64,000 nucleotides of DNA from Azonexus sp. (lineage in GTDB: Bacteria; Pseudomonadota; Gammaproteobacteria; Burkholderiales; Rhodocyclaceae), in NCBI GenBank assembly GCA_030696345.1, contig JAUYSK010000016.1, forward strand, positions 186,001 through 250,000, read 5' to 3'. The translations under genes and the position numbers were made by a program. The notes under the pieces are model-generated. The model saw only the letters and a list, made by a program, of their open reading frames with translations, had not been told where the DNA came from and searched no databases. Shown here in pieces: positions 36,316 to 47,534 of this stretch. The first letter of the stretch is position 1. Each line of letters begins with the position of its first letter.

Positions 36316-36719
36316 TCCGGCTTCTTGGCGTAACGGCGCAACTCCGCCATATCAGCTTCAAGCTCGCTGAGGCTGGCCCGAAACATTTTGCTCGGTTGTC
36401 CGGCCTGCTTTTTCAGCGAGCCGATCAGCAGCAAACCGCCACCGATGAATAGAGCCGCAAAAATACCGAAAACCAGCACGCGCTGTTCCCAGAAGGCCAG
36501 CGCCAGACAGAACACCGCCATGATGACGCCGACGGCAATCAGGAAAGCCGCGCCAATCGCTTTCGACCAAAGCGACATGAGGCGGAGTTTTTCCTCCTCA
36601 AGCTCGGTCACCAGCAATTCAGCGCGCGTCTTGCCGATCGCGATCAGCGTCGCGATCATGTTTTTCAAGGCGGAAAAGAGGCCGGCGCGGCTCTCTTCAC
36701 CACCTGTCTGCTGCGACAT
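36312..36719 (-). CDS. YqjE-like phage-holin-family membrane protein
   Basis: The 135-residue protein has an N-terminal amphipathic region (LFSALKNMIATLIAIGKTRA, then ELLVTELEEEKLRL). Two hydrophobic helices follow (about residues 52-75 and 82-102) and then a charged C-terminal tail. This is the PF07332 (putative actinobacterial holin-X/YqjE) pattern. Despite the family name there are no phage genes here. It lies between yqjD-like and yqjK-like genes, a conserved housekeeping arrangement probably tied to ribosome or membrane stress. Confidence 0.72.
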   Translation of the reverse strand: MSQQTGGEESRAGLFSALKNMIATLIAIGKTRAELLVTELEEEKLRLMSLWSKAIGAAFLIAVGVIMAVFCLALAFWEQRVLVFGIFAALFIGGGLLLIGSLKKQAGQPSKMFRASLSELEADMAELRRYAKKPE

Positions 36720-36723
36720 GCGT

Positions 36724-37038
36724 TTAGCGACGCCCGATCAGCACGCCAAGCGCCAAGCCCAGTGCGGCAGCAACGCCGACAGCTTTCCAAGGCTCTTCAT
36801 GCACGAAGTCATCAGTAGCACGAGCAGCAGCCTTGGTTTTTTCTATCACGGCAACTTCGAGATCAACCAGACGCTCCTTGGCATCACGCAAACGAATGCC
36901 AAGGCGCTCGCGCAGGTCACCCACTTTTTCGCCGGCAGCGCCGGCCGTGGCACGCAGCAATTCTTCGGTATCGGAAATCACGACCTTGAGATCGGAAACC
37001 AGTTTGTCTTTGTTGGCAGTGGTGAATTGTTCAGACAT
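36724..37038 (-). CDS. DUF883 family protein (YqjD/ElaB-like)
   Basis: The ATG at 37038 has a GAGG ribosome site six bases away and gives 104 residues. The protein is a long charged helix (KLVSDLKVVISDTEELLRAT, RERLGIRLRDAKERLVDLE) ending in one membrane helix with WKAVGVAAALGLALGVLIGRR-type sequence. This is the tail-anchor pattern of YqjD/ElaB. In E. coli YqjD binds ribosomes at the membrane in stationary phase, and a similar role is plausible here. It is the first gene of the YqjD-YqjE-YqjK-LETM1-like row. Confidence 0.82.
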   Translation of the reverse strand: MSEQFTTANKDKLVSDLKVVISDTEELLRATAGAAGEKVGDLRERLGIRLRDAKERLVDLEVAVIEKTKAAARATDDFVHEEPWKAVGVAAALGLALGVLIGRR

Positions 37039-37118
37039 TTTCAACCTCGTTATTGACAGTTAAGCAAGGCTACAGGTTAGCCCGTCCTTGCGGCGAAATC
37101 AATTCGCATTCGGTTTTT

Positions 37119-37898
37119 TTAGGCGAAGTCGTAATCGACAACCAAGGGGGCGTGATCGGAAAACCTCTCCGCCTTGTATATTTCCGCCCGGCTCGCTGCA
37201 GCAGCAATCCCCGGCGTAGCGATCTGGTAATCAATTCGCCAGCCGACATTTTTCGCCCAGGCCTGGCCGCGATTGCTCCACCAGGTATAGGACTCGCCGG
37301 TGGTATCGGGATGCAGGCCTCGATAGACATCAACCCAGCCTTGTTCATCGAAAACCCGGCTCAGCCACGCCCGCTCTTCAGGCAAAAAACCGGAGTTTTT
37401 CTGGTTCGACTTCCAGTTTCTCAGATCAATTTGCTGATGCGCGATATTCCAGTCGCCACAAAGCACGATCTCACGCCCCTCGGCGCGCAGTTTGAGCATC
37501 TGTGGAAAGAAGAGATCAAGAAAGCGAAATTTCGCCTCCTGTCGCTCGGGGGACGATGAACCCGATGGCAAATAAAGTGAGATCACCGAAAGCTTGCCGA
37601 AATCGGCCCGGATGTATCGCCCTTCGGCATCGAATTCACCACCATCAAAGCCTTCGATCACTCGATCCGGCACTTGGCGACTCCAGAGACCGACGCCACT
37701 GTAGCCCTTCTTTTCGGCACAGTGATAGAAGGCCTGCATGCCATCCGGAGCAAGCATTTCCGCTGACAGATCAGGCAATTGCGCCTTTAATTCCTGCAGA
37801 CAGACAATATCGGGCTGCTGGGCTACCGTCCAGGGCAAGACATTTTTGCTCCATGCGGAGCGGATACCATTGAGATTCAGGGAGATGATGCGTAACAT
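37119..37898 (-). CDS. xth: Exodeoxyribonuclease III
   Basis: The 259-residue enzyme belongs to the ExoIII/APE family for abasic-site repair. Motifs include SLNLNGIRSAWSKN, CLQELKAQ (metal-binding Glu), GVGLWSRQVPDRV, LCGDWNIAHQQIDLRNWKSN (catalytic Asp and Asn), YTWWSNRGQAWAKNVGWRID and SDHAPLVVDY (catalytic His). The length is normal. It is divergent from pyrE with only 46 bases between the starts, so both promoters share a very short region. This side-by-side arrangement of xth and pyrE is common in betaproteobacteria. Confidence 0.92.
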   Translation of the reverse strand: MLRIISLNLNGIRSAWSKNVLPWTVAQQPDIVCLQELKAQLPDLSAEMLAPDGMQAFYHCAEKKGYSGVGLWSRQVPDRVIEGFDGGEFDAEGRYIRADFGKLSVISLYLPSGSSSPERQEAKFRFLDLFFPQMLKLRAEGREIVLCGDWNIAHQQIDLRNWKSNQKNSGFLPEERAWLSRVFDEQGWVDVYRGLHPDTTGESYTWWSNRGQAWAKNVGWRIDYQIATPGIAAAASRAEIYKAERFSDHAPLVVDYDFA

Positions 37899-37944
37899 TG
37901 ATTGAGGTTTGGCCCAGTATTGCTGGCCATGGAGATGGGGAAAT

Positions 37945-38586
37945 ATGGATTTTCGTCAGGATTTCATCGAATTCGCACTCGGCTGCCAGGTGCTGCGCTT
38001 TGGCGAGTTCAAGACCAAGGCGGGCCGGCTCTCGCCCTATTTCTTTAATGCCGGCTTGTTCAACGACGGCAATTCGCTTAGCCGTCTGGCCGGATTCTAC
38101 GCCAAAGCAGTGGCGGCTGGCGACGTTCGGTTCGACATGCTGTTTGGTCCGGCCTACAAGGGCATTCCACTGGTTGCTGCCATTGCGATTGCACTGGCCC
38201 AACGTGAACAGAATTTCCCTTTTGCCTACAACCGCAAGGAAGCCAAGGATCATGGCGAGGGTGGCAGCATCGTCGGTGCGCCTCTCAAGGGTCGCGTGTT
38301 GATCGTCGATGATGTAATTTCGGCCGGCACTTCGGTACGCGAATCGGTTGAAATGATCCGTGCTGCAGGTGCCACCCCGGCTGGCGTGCTGATCGCGCTG
38401 GACCGCCAGGAGCGCGGACAGGGAGAGCTCTCTGCGGTTCAGGAAGTACAGCGGGATTATGGCATCCCGGTCATCGCTGTCGCCGGCCTGGCTGATCTGA
38501 TGGCCTACATAGAACACCATTCGGAATTTGCTGCCCACCGCGACAATGTAGCCCAATACCGGGCACAATACGGTGTCAATGCCTAA
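37945..38586 (+). CDS. pyrE: Orotate phosphoribosyltransferase
   Basis: The enzyme joins orotate to PRPP in pyrimidine synthesis. The ATG at 37945 ([10 protein letters not shown]) follows a purine-rich GGAGATGGGGAAAT and gives 213 residues, the normal size; the frame is open 12 codons earlier. Motifs are [44 protein letters not shown] (flexible catalytic loop) and the PRPP-binding [16 protein letters not shown]. Its end overlaps the next secreted-protein gene by eight bases. Confidence 0.94.
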   Translation: MDFRQDFIEFALGCQVLRFGEFKTKAGRLSPYFFNAGLFNDGNSLSRLAGFYAKAVAAGDVRFDMLFGPAYKGIPLVAAIAIALAQREQNFPFAYNRKEAKDHGEGGSIVGAPLKGRVLIVDDVISAGTSVRESVEMIRAAGATPAGVLIALDRQERGQGELSAVQEVQRDYGIPVIAVAGLADLMAYIEHHSEFAAHRDNVAQYRAQYGVNA

Positions 38587-39229
38587 ACGCCTGCTGGTTC
38601 CCCTCCTGATTCTGCTTGCATCCGCTTCCGCAAACGCGGCAGGTGAGTTTTATTGCTGCCAGGATCCAAGCAGTGGCCGGCGGGTTTGCGGCGACTCACT
38701 GCCCGAACAGTGCAGGGGTCGTGCCTATCGCCTTCTCGACAGCGGTGGAAATATTATCAAGGAAGTCGGCCCGCCGCTCTCGCCGGAAGAGAAGGCCGAA
38801 CTGGCACTCGAAAACAAGCGCAAGAAACAACTCGAGGAAGCAAGCCGCGAACAGCGACGCAAGGATCAGGCCCTGCTTGATACCTACACCACAGCGCAAG
38901 ACATCGACCAGGCGCAGCGCAAGGCTGAAACCGACGTCAATTTGGCGATGCAGGATACCCAGGCCCACATTGCTGACACACGGGTCAAACGCAAGAAATT
39001 CGAGGAAGAGGCGGAGTTCTACAAGAAAAAAGCCTTACCAGCCGACCTTGAGAAAAACCTGCGGGCGCTGGACCATGAAATCAAGGTCCAGCAGGAACTA
39101 CTGGCCGTCAAGAAAGGCGAGTTCGACCAGATCAAGGCCAAATACGACGCCGACCGCAAGCGCTATTTCGAGCTGACCGGACGGGCACCAAAAGCCACGC
39201 CGCCAGCCGGCACAGCCCCCAGACAATAA
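38579..39229 (+). CDS. Secreted coiled-coil protein (DUF4124-like)
   Basis: The 216-residue product has a signal peptide ([18 protein letters not shown]) and a short cysteine-rich N-domain ([20 protein letters not shown]). A long charged coiled-coil region follows (about residues 75-200), rich in Glu, Lys, Gln and Arg. The N-domain loosely resembles DUF4124, a domain of periplasmic proteins often followed by coiled coil. The ATG lies within the end of pyrE. It ends exactly at the stop codon of convergent gatB. The function is unknown. Confidence 0.65.
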   Translation: MPKRLLVPLLILLASASANAAGEFYCCQDPSSGRRVCGDSLPEQCRGRAYRLLDSGGNIIKEVGPPLSPEEKAELALENKRKKQLEEASREQRRKDQALLDTYTTAQDIDQAQRKAETDVNLAMQDTQAHIADTRVKRKKFEEEAEFYKKKALPADLEKNLRALDHEIKVQQELLAVKKGEFDQIKAKYDADRKRYFELTGRAPKATPPAGTAPRQ

Positions 39230-40684
39230 TCAGCCAGACAATTTGGCACGCAGCAGATCGTTGACCTGCTGCGGATTAGCTTTGCCTTTGGCCGCTTTCA
39301 TCACCTGACCGACCAGCGCATTGAAGGCCTTTTCCTTGCCGGCCTTGAATTCGGCAACATTGGCGGCATTGGCTGCCAGCACTTCATCGACCAGCGACTC
39401 AATGGCACCGCTATCAGTGATCTGCTTCAGCCCCTGCTTTTCGATGATCTCGTCAGCATTGTCGCCATCGCCATTCCACAAAGCCTCGAAGACTTTTTTG
39501 GCAATATTGTTGGAAATCGTGTTGTCTGCAATACGCTGCACCAACCCCGCCAATTGGGCGGCTGAAACTGGCGATTCGGTAAGTTCCCGACCTTCCTTGT
39601 TCAGGCGGGCGGCGAGATCGACCATCACCCAGTTGGCACATGGTTTGGCGTTGGCTTTGCCGGCAATTGCTACGGTGGACTCGAAATAATCGGCCATTTC
39701 CTGGCTGGCAGTCAGCGTCGTTGCATCGTAAGTCGAGAGGCCGAGTTCATTGACGAAACGCTCCCGCATCTGACCCGGCAATTCCGGCAATTCGCCTTGC
39801 ACGCGAGCAATCCAGTCGCTGGAAATGATCAGTGGCAACAGATCGGGATCCGGGAAGTAGCGGTAATCATGCGCGTCTTCCTTGCTGCGCATCATCCGGG
39901 TTTCACCAGTATCGGGGTCGAACAGCACGGTAGCCTGCTGAATTCTGCGGCCTTCCTCGATTTCATTGATCTGCCACTGCACTTCGAAATCGATGGCTTC
40001 CTTGAGAAAACGGAAGGAGTTCAGATTCTTGATCTCGCGCCGCGTACCCAGTTCGGCCTGCCCCTTCGGACGCACCGAAACATTGGCGTCACAGCGGAAG
40101 GAGCCTTCCTGCATGTTGCCGTCGCAGATGCCAATCCAGCGCACCAGGGCATGCAGCGATTTGGCATAGGCCACCGCTTCATCGGAGGAGCGCATGTCCG
40201 GTTCGGAGACGATTTCGAGCAGCGGCGTGCCGGCTCGATTGAGGTCAATGCCTGACTTGCCATGAAAGTCTTCGTGCAGCGATTTGCCGGCATCCTCTTC
40301 AAGGTGCGCACGCGTCAGACGAACTACCTTTTCGTAAGCTTTCTCACCCAGGCCAACTTGTAGCGTGATGGCGCCGCCAACCACGACCGGCAGATCCATC
40401 TGGCTGATCTGGTAGCCCTTGGGCAAGTCCGGATAAAAGTAGTTTTTGCGGGCAAAGACCGACTTTTTGGCGACTTCGGCGCCGATGGCCAGACCAAAAC
40501 GGATGGCACACTCGACGGCCTGTTTGTTAAGCACAGGCAAAACGCCCGGCAAGGCGAGGTCCACCGCGCAAGCCTGGGTATTCGGTGCCGCACCGAAGGC
40601 GGTTGAGGCTCCGGAGAAAATTTTGGACACGGTCGCCAACTGCGCGTGCGTCTCGATGCCAATTACCACTTCCCACTGATTCAT
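39230..40684 (-). CDS. gatB: Asp-tRNA(Asn)/Glu-tRNA(Gln) amidotransferase subunit B
   Basis: GatB binds mischarged tRNA and, with GatA and GatC, converts Asp-tRNA(Asn) or Glu-tRNA(Gln) to the amides. The 484-residue protein has [74 protein letters not shown] and the C-terminal YqeY-like helical tail ([17 protein letters not shown]). Length is normal. It follows gatA after an inserted lipoprotein gene. Confidence 0.95.
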   Translation of the reverse strand: MNQWEVVIGIETHAQLATVSKIFSGASTAFGAAPNTQACAVDLALPGVLPVLNKQAVECAIRFGLAIGAEVAKKSVFARKNYFYPDLPKGYQISQMDLPVVVGGAITLQVGLGEKAYEKVVRLTRAHLEEDAGKSLHEDFHGKSGIDLNRAGTPLLEIVSEPDMRSSDEAVAYAKSLHALVRWIGICDGNMQEGSFRCDANVSVRPKGQAELGTRREIKNLNSFRFLKEAIDFEVQWQINEIEEGRRIQQATVLFDPDTGETRMMRSKEDAHDYRYFPDPDLLPLIISSDWIARVQGELPELPGQMRERFVNELGLSTYDATTLTASQEMADYFESTVAIAGKANAKPCANWVMVDLAARLNKEGRELTESPVSAAQLAGLVQRIADNTISNNIAKKVFEALWNGDGDNADEIIEKQGLKQITDSGAIESLVDEVLAANAANVAEFKAGKEKAFNALVGQVMKAAKGKANPQQVNDLLRAKLSG

Positions 40685-40696
40685 AGTTCTATCCGT

Positions 40697-41230
40697 TCAG
40701 AAACAACGCCCTGATTTCGCCTCGACCATGATCGGCCAGAGGTAACTGAAAGCATCCCCTTCGCAGGACTTGGGGCAACTGTTGAAAGCAATCGTAATTT
40801 TTTGTTCCTGCTCCCACATGCGCACCGTGCAATCGGTTTCGCGCTTGTGCCTGAGCAAGGCCTGCGGCATCGTTGCCGCCTGGTCGAAGTCGCCAAGCTT
40901 GAAGCTGCAGGTGCCATAACCCTTGATGGCAACCTGCGCATTGAAAGTTTTCACTTCCGCTTCCTTGACCAGCAAATCAAGGCGGGTCGCGGTTCCTATC
41001 GCATCGCGGTGCGAGCAATTCGCCTTGGCATTGAGCGGGCGCGTTGGTTGCGGCGTGATGCGACGCTTGGCGAGGTACTTCAGGGTATCGGATTTGAAGG
41101 TCGGCGACGTGGATGCGGTGGACGGCTTTTCCGAGGCAGAATCCAGCGGTGCAGCAGCGTCAGGCTGCTTCTCGACCTCGGCACAACCCGCCACCAGCAA
41201 CACTGCCAGAAGTCCCCCAAAACGCCACAT
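40697..41230 (-). CDS. Lipoprotein between gatA and gatB
   Basis: The ATG at 41230 lies five bases after the gatA stop and gives a 177-residue protein with a lipoprotein signal (RFGGLLAVLLVAGCAEVEKQ, lipobox VAGC). A low-complexity Ser/Pro/Ala linker follows and then a domain with six further cysteines, including ANCSHRDAIG, GYGTCSFKLG, TDCTVRMW, NSCPKSCEG and GRCF. These cysteines probably form disulfides in the periplasm. No family was recognised. A secreted lipoprotein inside a tRNA amidotransferase operon is unexpected; functional linkage is not implied. Confidence 0.7.
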   Translation of the reverse strand: MWRFGGLLAVLLVAGCAEVEKQPDAAAPLDSASEKPSTASTSPTFKSDTLKYLAKRRITPQPTRPLNAKANCSHRDAIGTATRLDLLVKEAEVKTFNAQVAIKGYGTCSFKLGDFDQAATMPQALLRHKRETDCTVRMWEQEQKITIAFNSCPKSCEGDAFSYLWPIMVEAKSGRCF

Positions 41231-41234
41231 GCGC

Positions 41235-42692
41235 TTACTCAATACCTGTCGGACGACGCTGATGCCAGTCAGTCGCCTGCTGGTAACGATGCGCCACATT
41301 GAGCAGTTGCGCCTCGGCAAAATAGTTACCGATCAGTTGCAAACCGACCGGCAAGCCACCAACGAAACCACATGGAACCGACATGCCGGGCAGTCCGGCC
41401 AGATTGACGGCAATGGTGTAAATGTCCGAAAGGTACATTTGCACCGGATCGGCGGCCTTTTCGCCGAGCTTGAAGGCTGTGGTCGGGGAAGTTGGTCCCA
41501 TGATCACGTCGCACTGCTTGAAGGCTTCGACAAAATCGTTGGCGATCAGGCGGCGGATGCGCTGCGCCTGCAGGTAATAGGCATCGTAGTAGCCATGCGA
41601 CAGCACGTAGGCACCAATCATGATGCGGCGCTTGACCTCTTCGCCGAATCCCTGGGCCCGGCTCTTCATGTACATGTCGTCGAGACTGCCGTAATCGGGA
41701 GCGCGATATCCATAGCGCACGCCATCAAATCGCGACAGGTTGGAACTGGCTTCGGCCGGCGCGATCACGTAATAGGCTGGCACCGACAGGTGAGAGTTGG
41801 GCAGAGAGACTTCGACAGTCGTCGCCCCCAGCTCTTCATATTCGGCAATGGCCGATCGCACGGCAGCCATCACTTCGGCATTACAGCCTTCGCCGAAAAA
41901 TTCCTTGGGCAGACCAATTCGCAAGCCACTCAGCGGCTTTTCCAGATCACGGGCGTAATCCTCAACCGGACGATCCAGCGATGTCGAATCACGCTCGTCA
42001 AAACCGGCCATCGTGTTGAGCAGCAGCGCACAATCCTCGGCGCTGGCTGCCATCGGGCCACCCTGGTCGAGCGAGGAAGCAAAGGCAATCATGCCGTAGC
42101 GGGAAACCACGCCGTAAGTCGGCTTCAGGCCGGTCAAATTACATAGTGCCGCCGGTTGGCGGATTGAGCCACCGGTGTCGGTGCCCGTCGCGGCCGGCGC
42201 CAGACGAGCCGCCACGGCAGCCGCCGAACCACCGGAAGAGCCACCGGGAACGCGCGCCTGATCCCACGGATTGCGCACCGGGCCGAAGAAAGAAGTTTCA
42301 TTGGACGAGCCCATGGCGAATTCATCCATGTTCGTCTTGCCGAGTGAGACCAAGCCTGCCTCGCTTTCCATCTTGCGGATCACCGTAGCGTCGTACGGCG
42401 AGACGAAGTTGGCGAGCATTTTCGAGCCACAGGTTGTCCGCCAGCCTTCGGCGCAAAAAATATCCTTCTGGGCAATCGGAATACCGGTCAGCAAGCCAGC
42501 CGTCCCTGCTGCGATACGTGCATCGGCAGCACGGGCGGAGTTCAGGCTTTTTTCGGCGTCGACCGTAACAAAGGCATTCAGCGCCGGATTCAGGCGACTG
42601 ATCCGGTCGAGAAAGAGCTGGGTCAGCTCAAAGCTTGAAATCTTTTTCGCGGCCAGCGCCTGCGACAATTGCTTGAGACTGGCGTTGATCAT
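41235..42692 (-). CDS. gatA: Asp-tRNA(Asn)/Glu-tRNA(Gln) amidotransferase subunit A
   Basis: GatA is the amidase subunit that frees ammonia from glutamine or asparagine. The 485-residue protein has the amidase-signature Ser-cisSer-Lys apparatus: PIAQKDIFC (Lys), then [20 protein letters not shown], then [15 protein letters not shown] (cis-Ser and Ser). GPTSPTTAF and [19 protein letters not shown] follow. The ATG overlaps the gatC stop (ATGA). Normal length. Confidence 0.95.
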   Translation of the reverse strand: MINASLKQLSQALAAKKISSFELTQLFLDRISRLNPALNAFVTVDAEKSLNSARAADARIAAGTAGLLTGIPIAQKDIFCAEGWRTTCGSKMLANFVSPYDATVIRKMESEAGLVSLGKTNMDEFAMGSSNETSFFGPVRNPWDQARVPGGSSGGSAAAVAARLAPAATGTDTGGSIRQPAALCNLTGLKPTYGVVSRYGMIAFASSLDQGGPMAASAEDCALLLNTMAGFDERDSTSLDRPVEDYARDLEKPLSGLRIGLPKEFFGEGCNAEVMAAVRSAIAEYEELGATTVEVSLPNSHLSVPAYYVIAPAEASSNLSRFDGVRYGYRAPDYGSLDDMYMKSRAQGFGEEVKRRIMIGAYVLSHGYYDAYYLQAQRIRRLIANDFVEAFKQCDVIMGPTSPTTAFKLGEKAADPVQMYLSDIYTIAVNLAGLPGMSVPCGFVGGLPVGLQLIGNYFAEAQLLNVAHRYQQATDWHQRRPTGIE

Positions 42693-42976
42693 TCGATCAC
42701 CTTTGGCACGAGATACAAGCTGGCTTCCGTTTCCGGTGCCACTGCCTGATAAGCAGCACGGTGATCCGCTTCGGTTACCAAATCGGCACGCAGGCGCTGG
42801 CTGAGATCCTGAGCATGCGCCATCGGCTCGACGCCGGTGGTATCGACTGCCTGCATCTGCTCGATGAGCTGGAAAATGCCGTTGAGGTGGCCTTGCGTGG
42901 AGAGAGCTTCGGACTCACTGACCTCGATACGAGCGAGATGAGCGATTCGCTTAACCTGTTCTAATGTAAGAGACAT
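42689..42976 (-). CDS. gatC: Asp-tRNA(Asn)/Glu-tRNA(Gln) amidotransferase subunit C
   Basis: GatC is the small bridging subunit of GatCAB. The ATG at 42976 ([20 protein letters not shown]) gives the normal 95 residues; the open frame continues upstream into the intergenic region. [20 protein letters not shown] and [10 protein letters not shown] are family landmarks. It is the first gene of the gat operon and divergent from mreB. Confidence 0.93.
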   Translation of the reverse strand: MSLTLEQVKRIAHLARIEVSESEALSTQGHLNGIFQLIEQMQAVDTTGVEPMAHAQDLSQRLRADLVTEADHRAAYQAVAPETEASLYLVPKVIE

Positions 42977-42984
42977 GGTACCCA

Positions 42985-43012
42985 AAGACTTTATTGCAGT
43001 GCACAAAGTCTT
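42985..43012. promoter_or_regulatory. Inverted repeat in the gatC-mreB divergent region
   Basis: AAGACTTT (42985-42992) and AAAGTCTT (43005-43012) form an 8-bp inverted repeat with a 12-base spacer, just upstream of gatC. The shared promoter region also has AT-rich TTATAA and TATCAT stretches before mreB, but no clear -35/-10 pair. The repeat could be an operator or a 5' hairpin of the gat transcript. Confidence 0.35.
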
Positions 43013-43041
43013 AAAATGGAAAGCGTTATAAGGTATCATAA

Positions 43042-44121
<1,080 letters not shown>

Positions 44122-44151
44122 GCGTTGACTGCAGCAAGACTGGATTGAGCG

Positions 44152-45090
44152 ATGGTCGGCATCGATCACGCACCACCACCGTTCTTCAAGAGAGGGCCAG
44201 CACCGCTGGCCCTCCTGACTTTCTACATCGCCATTTCCCTGGCGATTTTTGTCGTCGACCTGCGTTTCCGCAGCCTTGATCTTCTTCGCCAAAGCATTGC
44301 CCTGGTCGTAGACCCGGTGCAACGTGTCGCTCAGACCCCCGGCAGTCTGGTGGATTATTCGGCCAGCTACCTGCAGGGAATGCGCGCCCTGCAGAACGAA
44401 AACAATGAGCTGAAGCACGCCAAGCTGACCACCGCCCCCGATCTGGAGCGCGTTGCCCAACTGGAAGCGGAAAACGAGCGCCTGCGCAAATTGCTGGCAG
44501 TCAAGGAGCGCGAAAAAGCCAAGGGGCAGGTGGCGCAAATTCTTTACACCGCCCGCGACCCGTTCTCGCGCAAGGTGATCGTGGACAAAGGCCAGCAATC
44601 GGGCATTGTCGCCGGCCAGCCAGCGATCGACGAGGCCGGCGTGGTTGGGCAAGTTACCCGGGTTTTCCCGTTTTCGGCTGAAATCACGCTGATTACCGAC
44701 AAGGATCAGGCGGTACCGATCCAGATCGTGCGTAACGGCCAGCGCTCGGTCGTCTTCGGCCTCGGAAACGGCCAGCTCGAACTACGCTATATGCCAGCCA
44801 ATGCCGACGTTCAGATTGGTGACCTGCTGGTCACCTCCGGGCTGGACGGCGTCTACCTGCCTGGCTTCCCGGTCGCCAAGGTGGTCAACATCGAACGCGA
44901 CAGCGCCTACTCCTTCGCCCGCATCTTTTGTGTACCAATTGCCGGCGTCGAAAACTTTGGCGAAATCATGGTCCTCGATGCCCGCCAGCCACTCCCCCCG
45001 GCACCGCCTGAAGTTGCCGGCCGTGGTGGAGATAGCAGCGATAAAGGCAACCAGCGACCCAAAAAGAAAAAGGCGGCGAAAGCAAACTGA
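44152..45090 (+). CDS. mreC: Rod-shape determining protein MreC
   Basis: The 312-residue protein has one membrane helix (about residues 22-42, LTFYIAISLAIFVVDLRF) and a periplasmic coiled coil (about 75-118, rich in Leu and Glu). The beta-rich MreC core contains ARDPFSRKVIVDKGQQSGIV, VVGQVTRVFPFSAEITLITD and GDLLVTSGLDGVYLPGFPVA. The C-terminal tail is Lys/Pro rich. It links MreB to PBP2 and RodA. Its stop shares a base with the mreD start. Confidence 0.95.
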   Translation: MVGIDHAPPPFFKRGPAPLALLTFYIAISLAIFVVDLRFRSLDLLRQSIALVVDPVQRVAQTPGSLVDYSASYLQGMRALQNENNELKHAKLTTAPDLERVAQLEAENERLRKLLAVKEREKAKGQVAQILYTARDPFSRKVIVDKGQQSGIVAGQPAIDEAGVVGQVTRVFPFSAEITLITDKDQAVPIQIVRNGQRSVVFGLGNGQLELRYMPANADVQIGDLLVTSGLDGVYLPGFPVAKVVNIERDSAYSFARIFCVPIAGVENFGEIMVLDARQPLPPAPPEVAGRGGDSSDKGNQRPKKKKAAKAN

Positions 45091-45614
45091 TGCAACCTAC
45101 TTTTTCATCTTCGCGAATTCTGCTGCCAGTCCGCCCATGGTTCATTTTCTTCAGCCTGTTCGCCGCGACGGCCATGAATTTTCTGCCTACCGCTCACTGG
45201 CCCGGCATGCCGGACTGGGTAGCGCTGGTGCTGTGCTTCTGGAGCGTTCGTGAATTCCGCCGCGTCGGCATGGGCTGGGCCTTCATTCTCGGCCTGCTGA
45301 TGGACGTTGCCGATGGCTCAGTACTTGGCCAGCACTGTTTTGCCTATGTGCTGCTAGCCTACGTTTCCGCCTCGCTGTCGCGTCGCCTGCTGTGGTTCCC
45401 GCTCGCTCAGCAGGCCTTGCAGATCATGCCGTTGCTGGTCGCCACTCAGGTCATCCAGGCCTTGATGCGCCTTGCCGTTGGTGCTGACATTCCAGGCTGG
45501 GGCTATTACCTGATTGGTCCCTTCATCGCCAGCTTGCTCTGGATTCCCGCCACGTTCATCCTGCTCCTGCCACAATACCGGCCGGTAGACCAGGATCCGA
45601 ACCGACCCATCTAA
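45090..45614 (+). CDS. mreD: Rod-shape determining protein MreD
   Basis: The 174-residue inner-membrane protein has about five hydrophobic helices and the features WVALVLCFWSVREFRRVGMG, FILGLLMDVADGSVLGQHCF and YVSASLSRRLLWFPLAQQ, typical of MreD. Length is normal. It begins on the last base of mreC and is followed nine bases later by mrdA. Confidence 0.92.
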   Translation: MQPTFSSSRILLPVRPWFIFFSLFAATAMNFLPTAHWPGMPDWVALVLCFWSVREFRRVGMGWAFILGLLMDVADGSVLGQHCFAYVLLAYVSASLSRRLLWFPLAQQALQIMPLLVATQVIQALMRLAVGADIPGWGYYLIGPFIASLLWIPATFILLLPQYRPVDQDPNRPI

Positions 45615-45623
45615 GGTCGGTCC

Positions 45624-47534
45624 GTGAGCGATTTTCACAATCCGGACGGTGATGTAGACCGTTTTCGCTTCCGCCTTGGTATCTCCGCAGCCGCCGTTCT
45701 GCTCGCCTTTGGCCTGTTGCTTGGCCGTTTCATCTGGCTGCAGGTGATCCAGCATGATTTTTACCAGACGCGCGCCGAAGACAACCGGATTGCCCTTATT
45801 CCCATCGTGCCCAATCGCGGCGTCATCACTGATCGCAACGGCACGGTGCTGGCTCGCAATTATTCGGCTTTCACGCTGGAAATCACGCCTTCACGGGTTG
45901 CCAGTCTGGAGGCCAGCATCGATGCACTGGCGGCCGTCATCGACATTCAGCCCAAAGACAGAAAGCGCTTCAAGCGTCTGATGGATGAAGCCAAGAATTT
46001 TGAGTCCATCCCCATTCGCACCCGGCTGAGCGATGCCGAAGTCGCCAAGTTTGCCGCCCAGCGCTATCGCTTCCCCGGCATTGAGGTCAAGGCTCGGCTG
46101 TTCCGCCAATATCCGCTGGCCAATGTCGCCTCGCATGCCCTCGGTTACATCGGCCGCATCACTGATCGCGATCTGAAATGGATCGAGGAAGTCGAAAAAC
46201 AGGCCAATTACAAGGGTACCGACCACATCGGCAAGAATGGGCTGGAGCAGCATTACGAATTTGAGCTGCACGGCGAAACCGGCTACGAAGAAGTCGAAAT
46301 CGACGCCGGCGGCCGGGCGCTGCGCAGCCTCAAGCGCATTCCACCGGTGTCCGGCAATAATCTGGTTCTGACCCTGGACGCCAAGTTGCAGGAAATCACC
46401 GAACAGGCATTTGGTGACCGCAAGGGTGCCGTCGTTGCCATCGAGCCTTCGACCGGGGGCATCCTGGCACTGGTCTCAAACCCGACCTACGACCCCAACC
46501 TGTTCGTCGATGGCATTACGCCGGATAACTGGAAGGAACTGAACGAACACCCGAGCAAGCCGATGGTCAACCGGGCCATCAGCGGTGCCTACCCGCCGGG
46601 CTCAACCTTCAAGCCTTTCATGGCGCTGGCCGCCCTGGAAATGGGCAAACGCACTCCCAACCAGGCTATCAGCGATCCCGGTTACTACACCTTCGGCAAC
46701 CACACCTTCCGTGATGACAAGAAGGGCGGGCATGGCGTTGTGGACATGTATAAATCCATCGTCCATTCCTGCGACACCTATTACTACATCCTCGCCAACG
46801 ACATGGGGATCGACAATATCGCCAAGTTCATGGCGCTCCTTGGTTTTGGCCAACGTACCGGGGTTGATCTCGGCAAGGATGAAAACAGTGAATCGAAGGG
46901 CATTCTGCCCTCGCAGGAATGGAAGAAACAACGCTTCAAGAAGCCGGAACAGCAGAAGTGGTACGCCGGCGAAACCATTTCCATCGGCATCGGCCAGGGC
47001 TACAACGCCTACACCCCCATTCAGCTCGCCCAGGCCACTGCGATCGTCGCCAACAACGGGGTGATGTTCCGGCCGCACATCGTCCGCTATATCACCGACA
47101 CCAAGACCGGCATCCAACGTGTCGTCGAGCCGGAACCCATACGCGACCTCAAACTCAAGCCGCAAAACATCGAGGTCATCCGGCGTTCCATGGTCGGCGT
47201 CATCAAGGAAGGCACCGGCGCCCGTGCCTTTGCCGGCGCACCTTACGAAGCTGCCGGCAAGACGGGCACGGCGCAGGTTTTTTCGTTGAAAGGTGCCGAG
47301 TACAAGGAAAGCAACGTCAGGAAGGAACTGCGCGACCACGCCTTGTTCATCGCCTACGCACCAGCCGACAAGCCAACCATTGCCCTGGCCGTGCTGGTTG
47401 AAAACGGCGGCTTCGGGGCTCAATCTGCGGCACCGATCGCCCGCATGGTGATCGACTACTACCTGCTCGGCAAATTGCCGGCCGGGGCCGCCAAGGAAGA
47501 TACTGCGGCAATCGAAGAGGATCGCGAGGAATGA
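45624..47534 (+). CDS. mrdA: Penicillin-binding protein 2 (elongasome transpeptidase)
   Basis: The 636-residue protein has an N-terminal membrane helix (about residues 20-42) and a pedestal/dimerisation domain with the conserved LPIRTRL-like IPIRTRLSDAEVAKFA and GIEVKARLFRQYP. The transpeptidase domain has STFK (Ser327), SCD for the SxN motif (in IVHSCDTYYY) and KTGTAQV. The start is GTG at 45624. It crosslinks side-wall peptidoglycan with RodA, whose gene overlaps by ATGA. Confidence 0.96.
   Translation: MSDFHNPDGDVDRFRFRLGISAAAVLLAFGLLLGRFIWLQVIQHDFYQTRAEDNRIALIPIVPNRGVITDRNGTVLARNYSAFTLEITPSRVASLEASIDALAAVIDIQPKDRKRFKRLMDEAKNFESIPIRTRLSDAEVAKFAAQRYRFPGIEVKARLFRQYPLANVASHALGYIGRITDRDLKWIEEVEKQANYKGTDHIGKNGLEQHYEFELHGETGYEEVEIDAGGRALRSLKRIPPVSGNNLVLTLDAKLQEITEQAFGDRKGAVVAIEPSTGGILALVSNPTYDPNLFVDGITPDNWKELNEHPSKPMVNRAISGAYPPGSTFKPFMALAALEMGKRTPNQAISDPGYYTFGNHTFRDDKKGGHGVVDMYKSIVHSCDTYYYILANDMGIDNIAKFMALLGFGQRTGVDLGKDENSESKGILPSQEWKKQRFKKPEQQKWYAGETISIGIGQGYNAYTPIQLAQATAIVANNGVMFRPHIVRYITDTKTGIQRVVEPEPIRDLKLKPQNIEVIRRSMVGVIKEGTGARAFAGAPYEAAGKTGTAQVFSLKGAEYKESNVRKELRDHALFIAYAPADKPTIALAVLVENGGFGAQSAAPIARMVIDYYLLGKLPAGAAKEDTAAIEEDREE

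Noticed and set aside
36312..36719. Holin-family annotation as a sign of a prophage
   Set aside because: The YqjD-YqjE-YqjK order is a housekeeping cassette, and no phage structural, integrase or lysis genes are nearby.
37093..37120. GCGAA/TTCGC hairpin and a run of seven Ts
   Set aside because: The T-run is on the plus strand, where no gene ends. The stem is five pairs and separated from the T-run by six bases.
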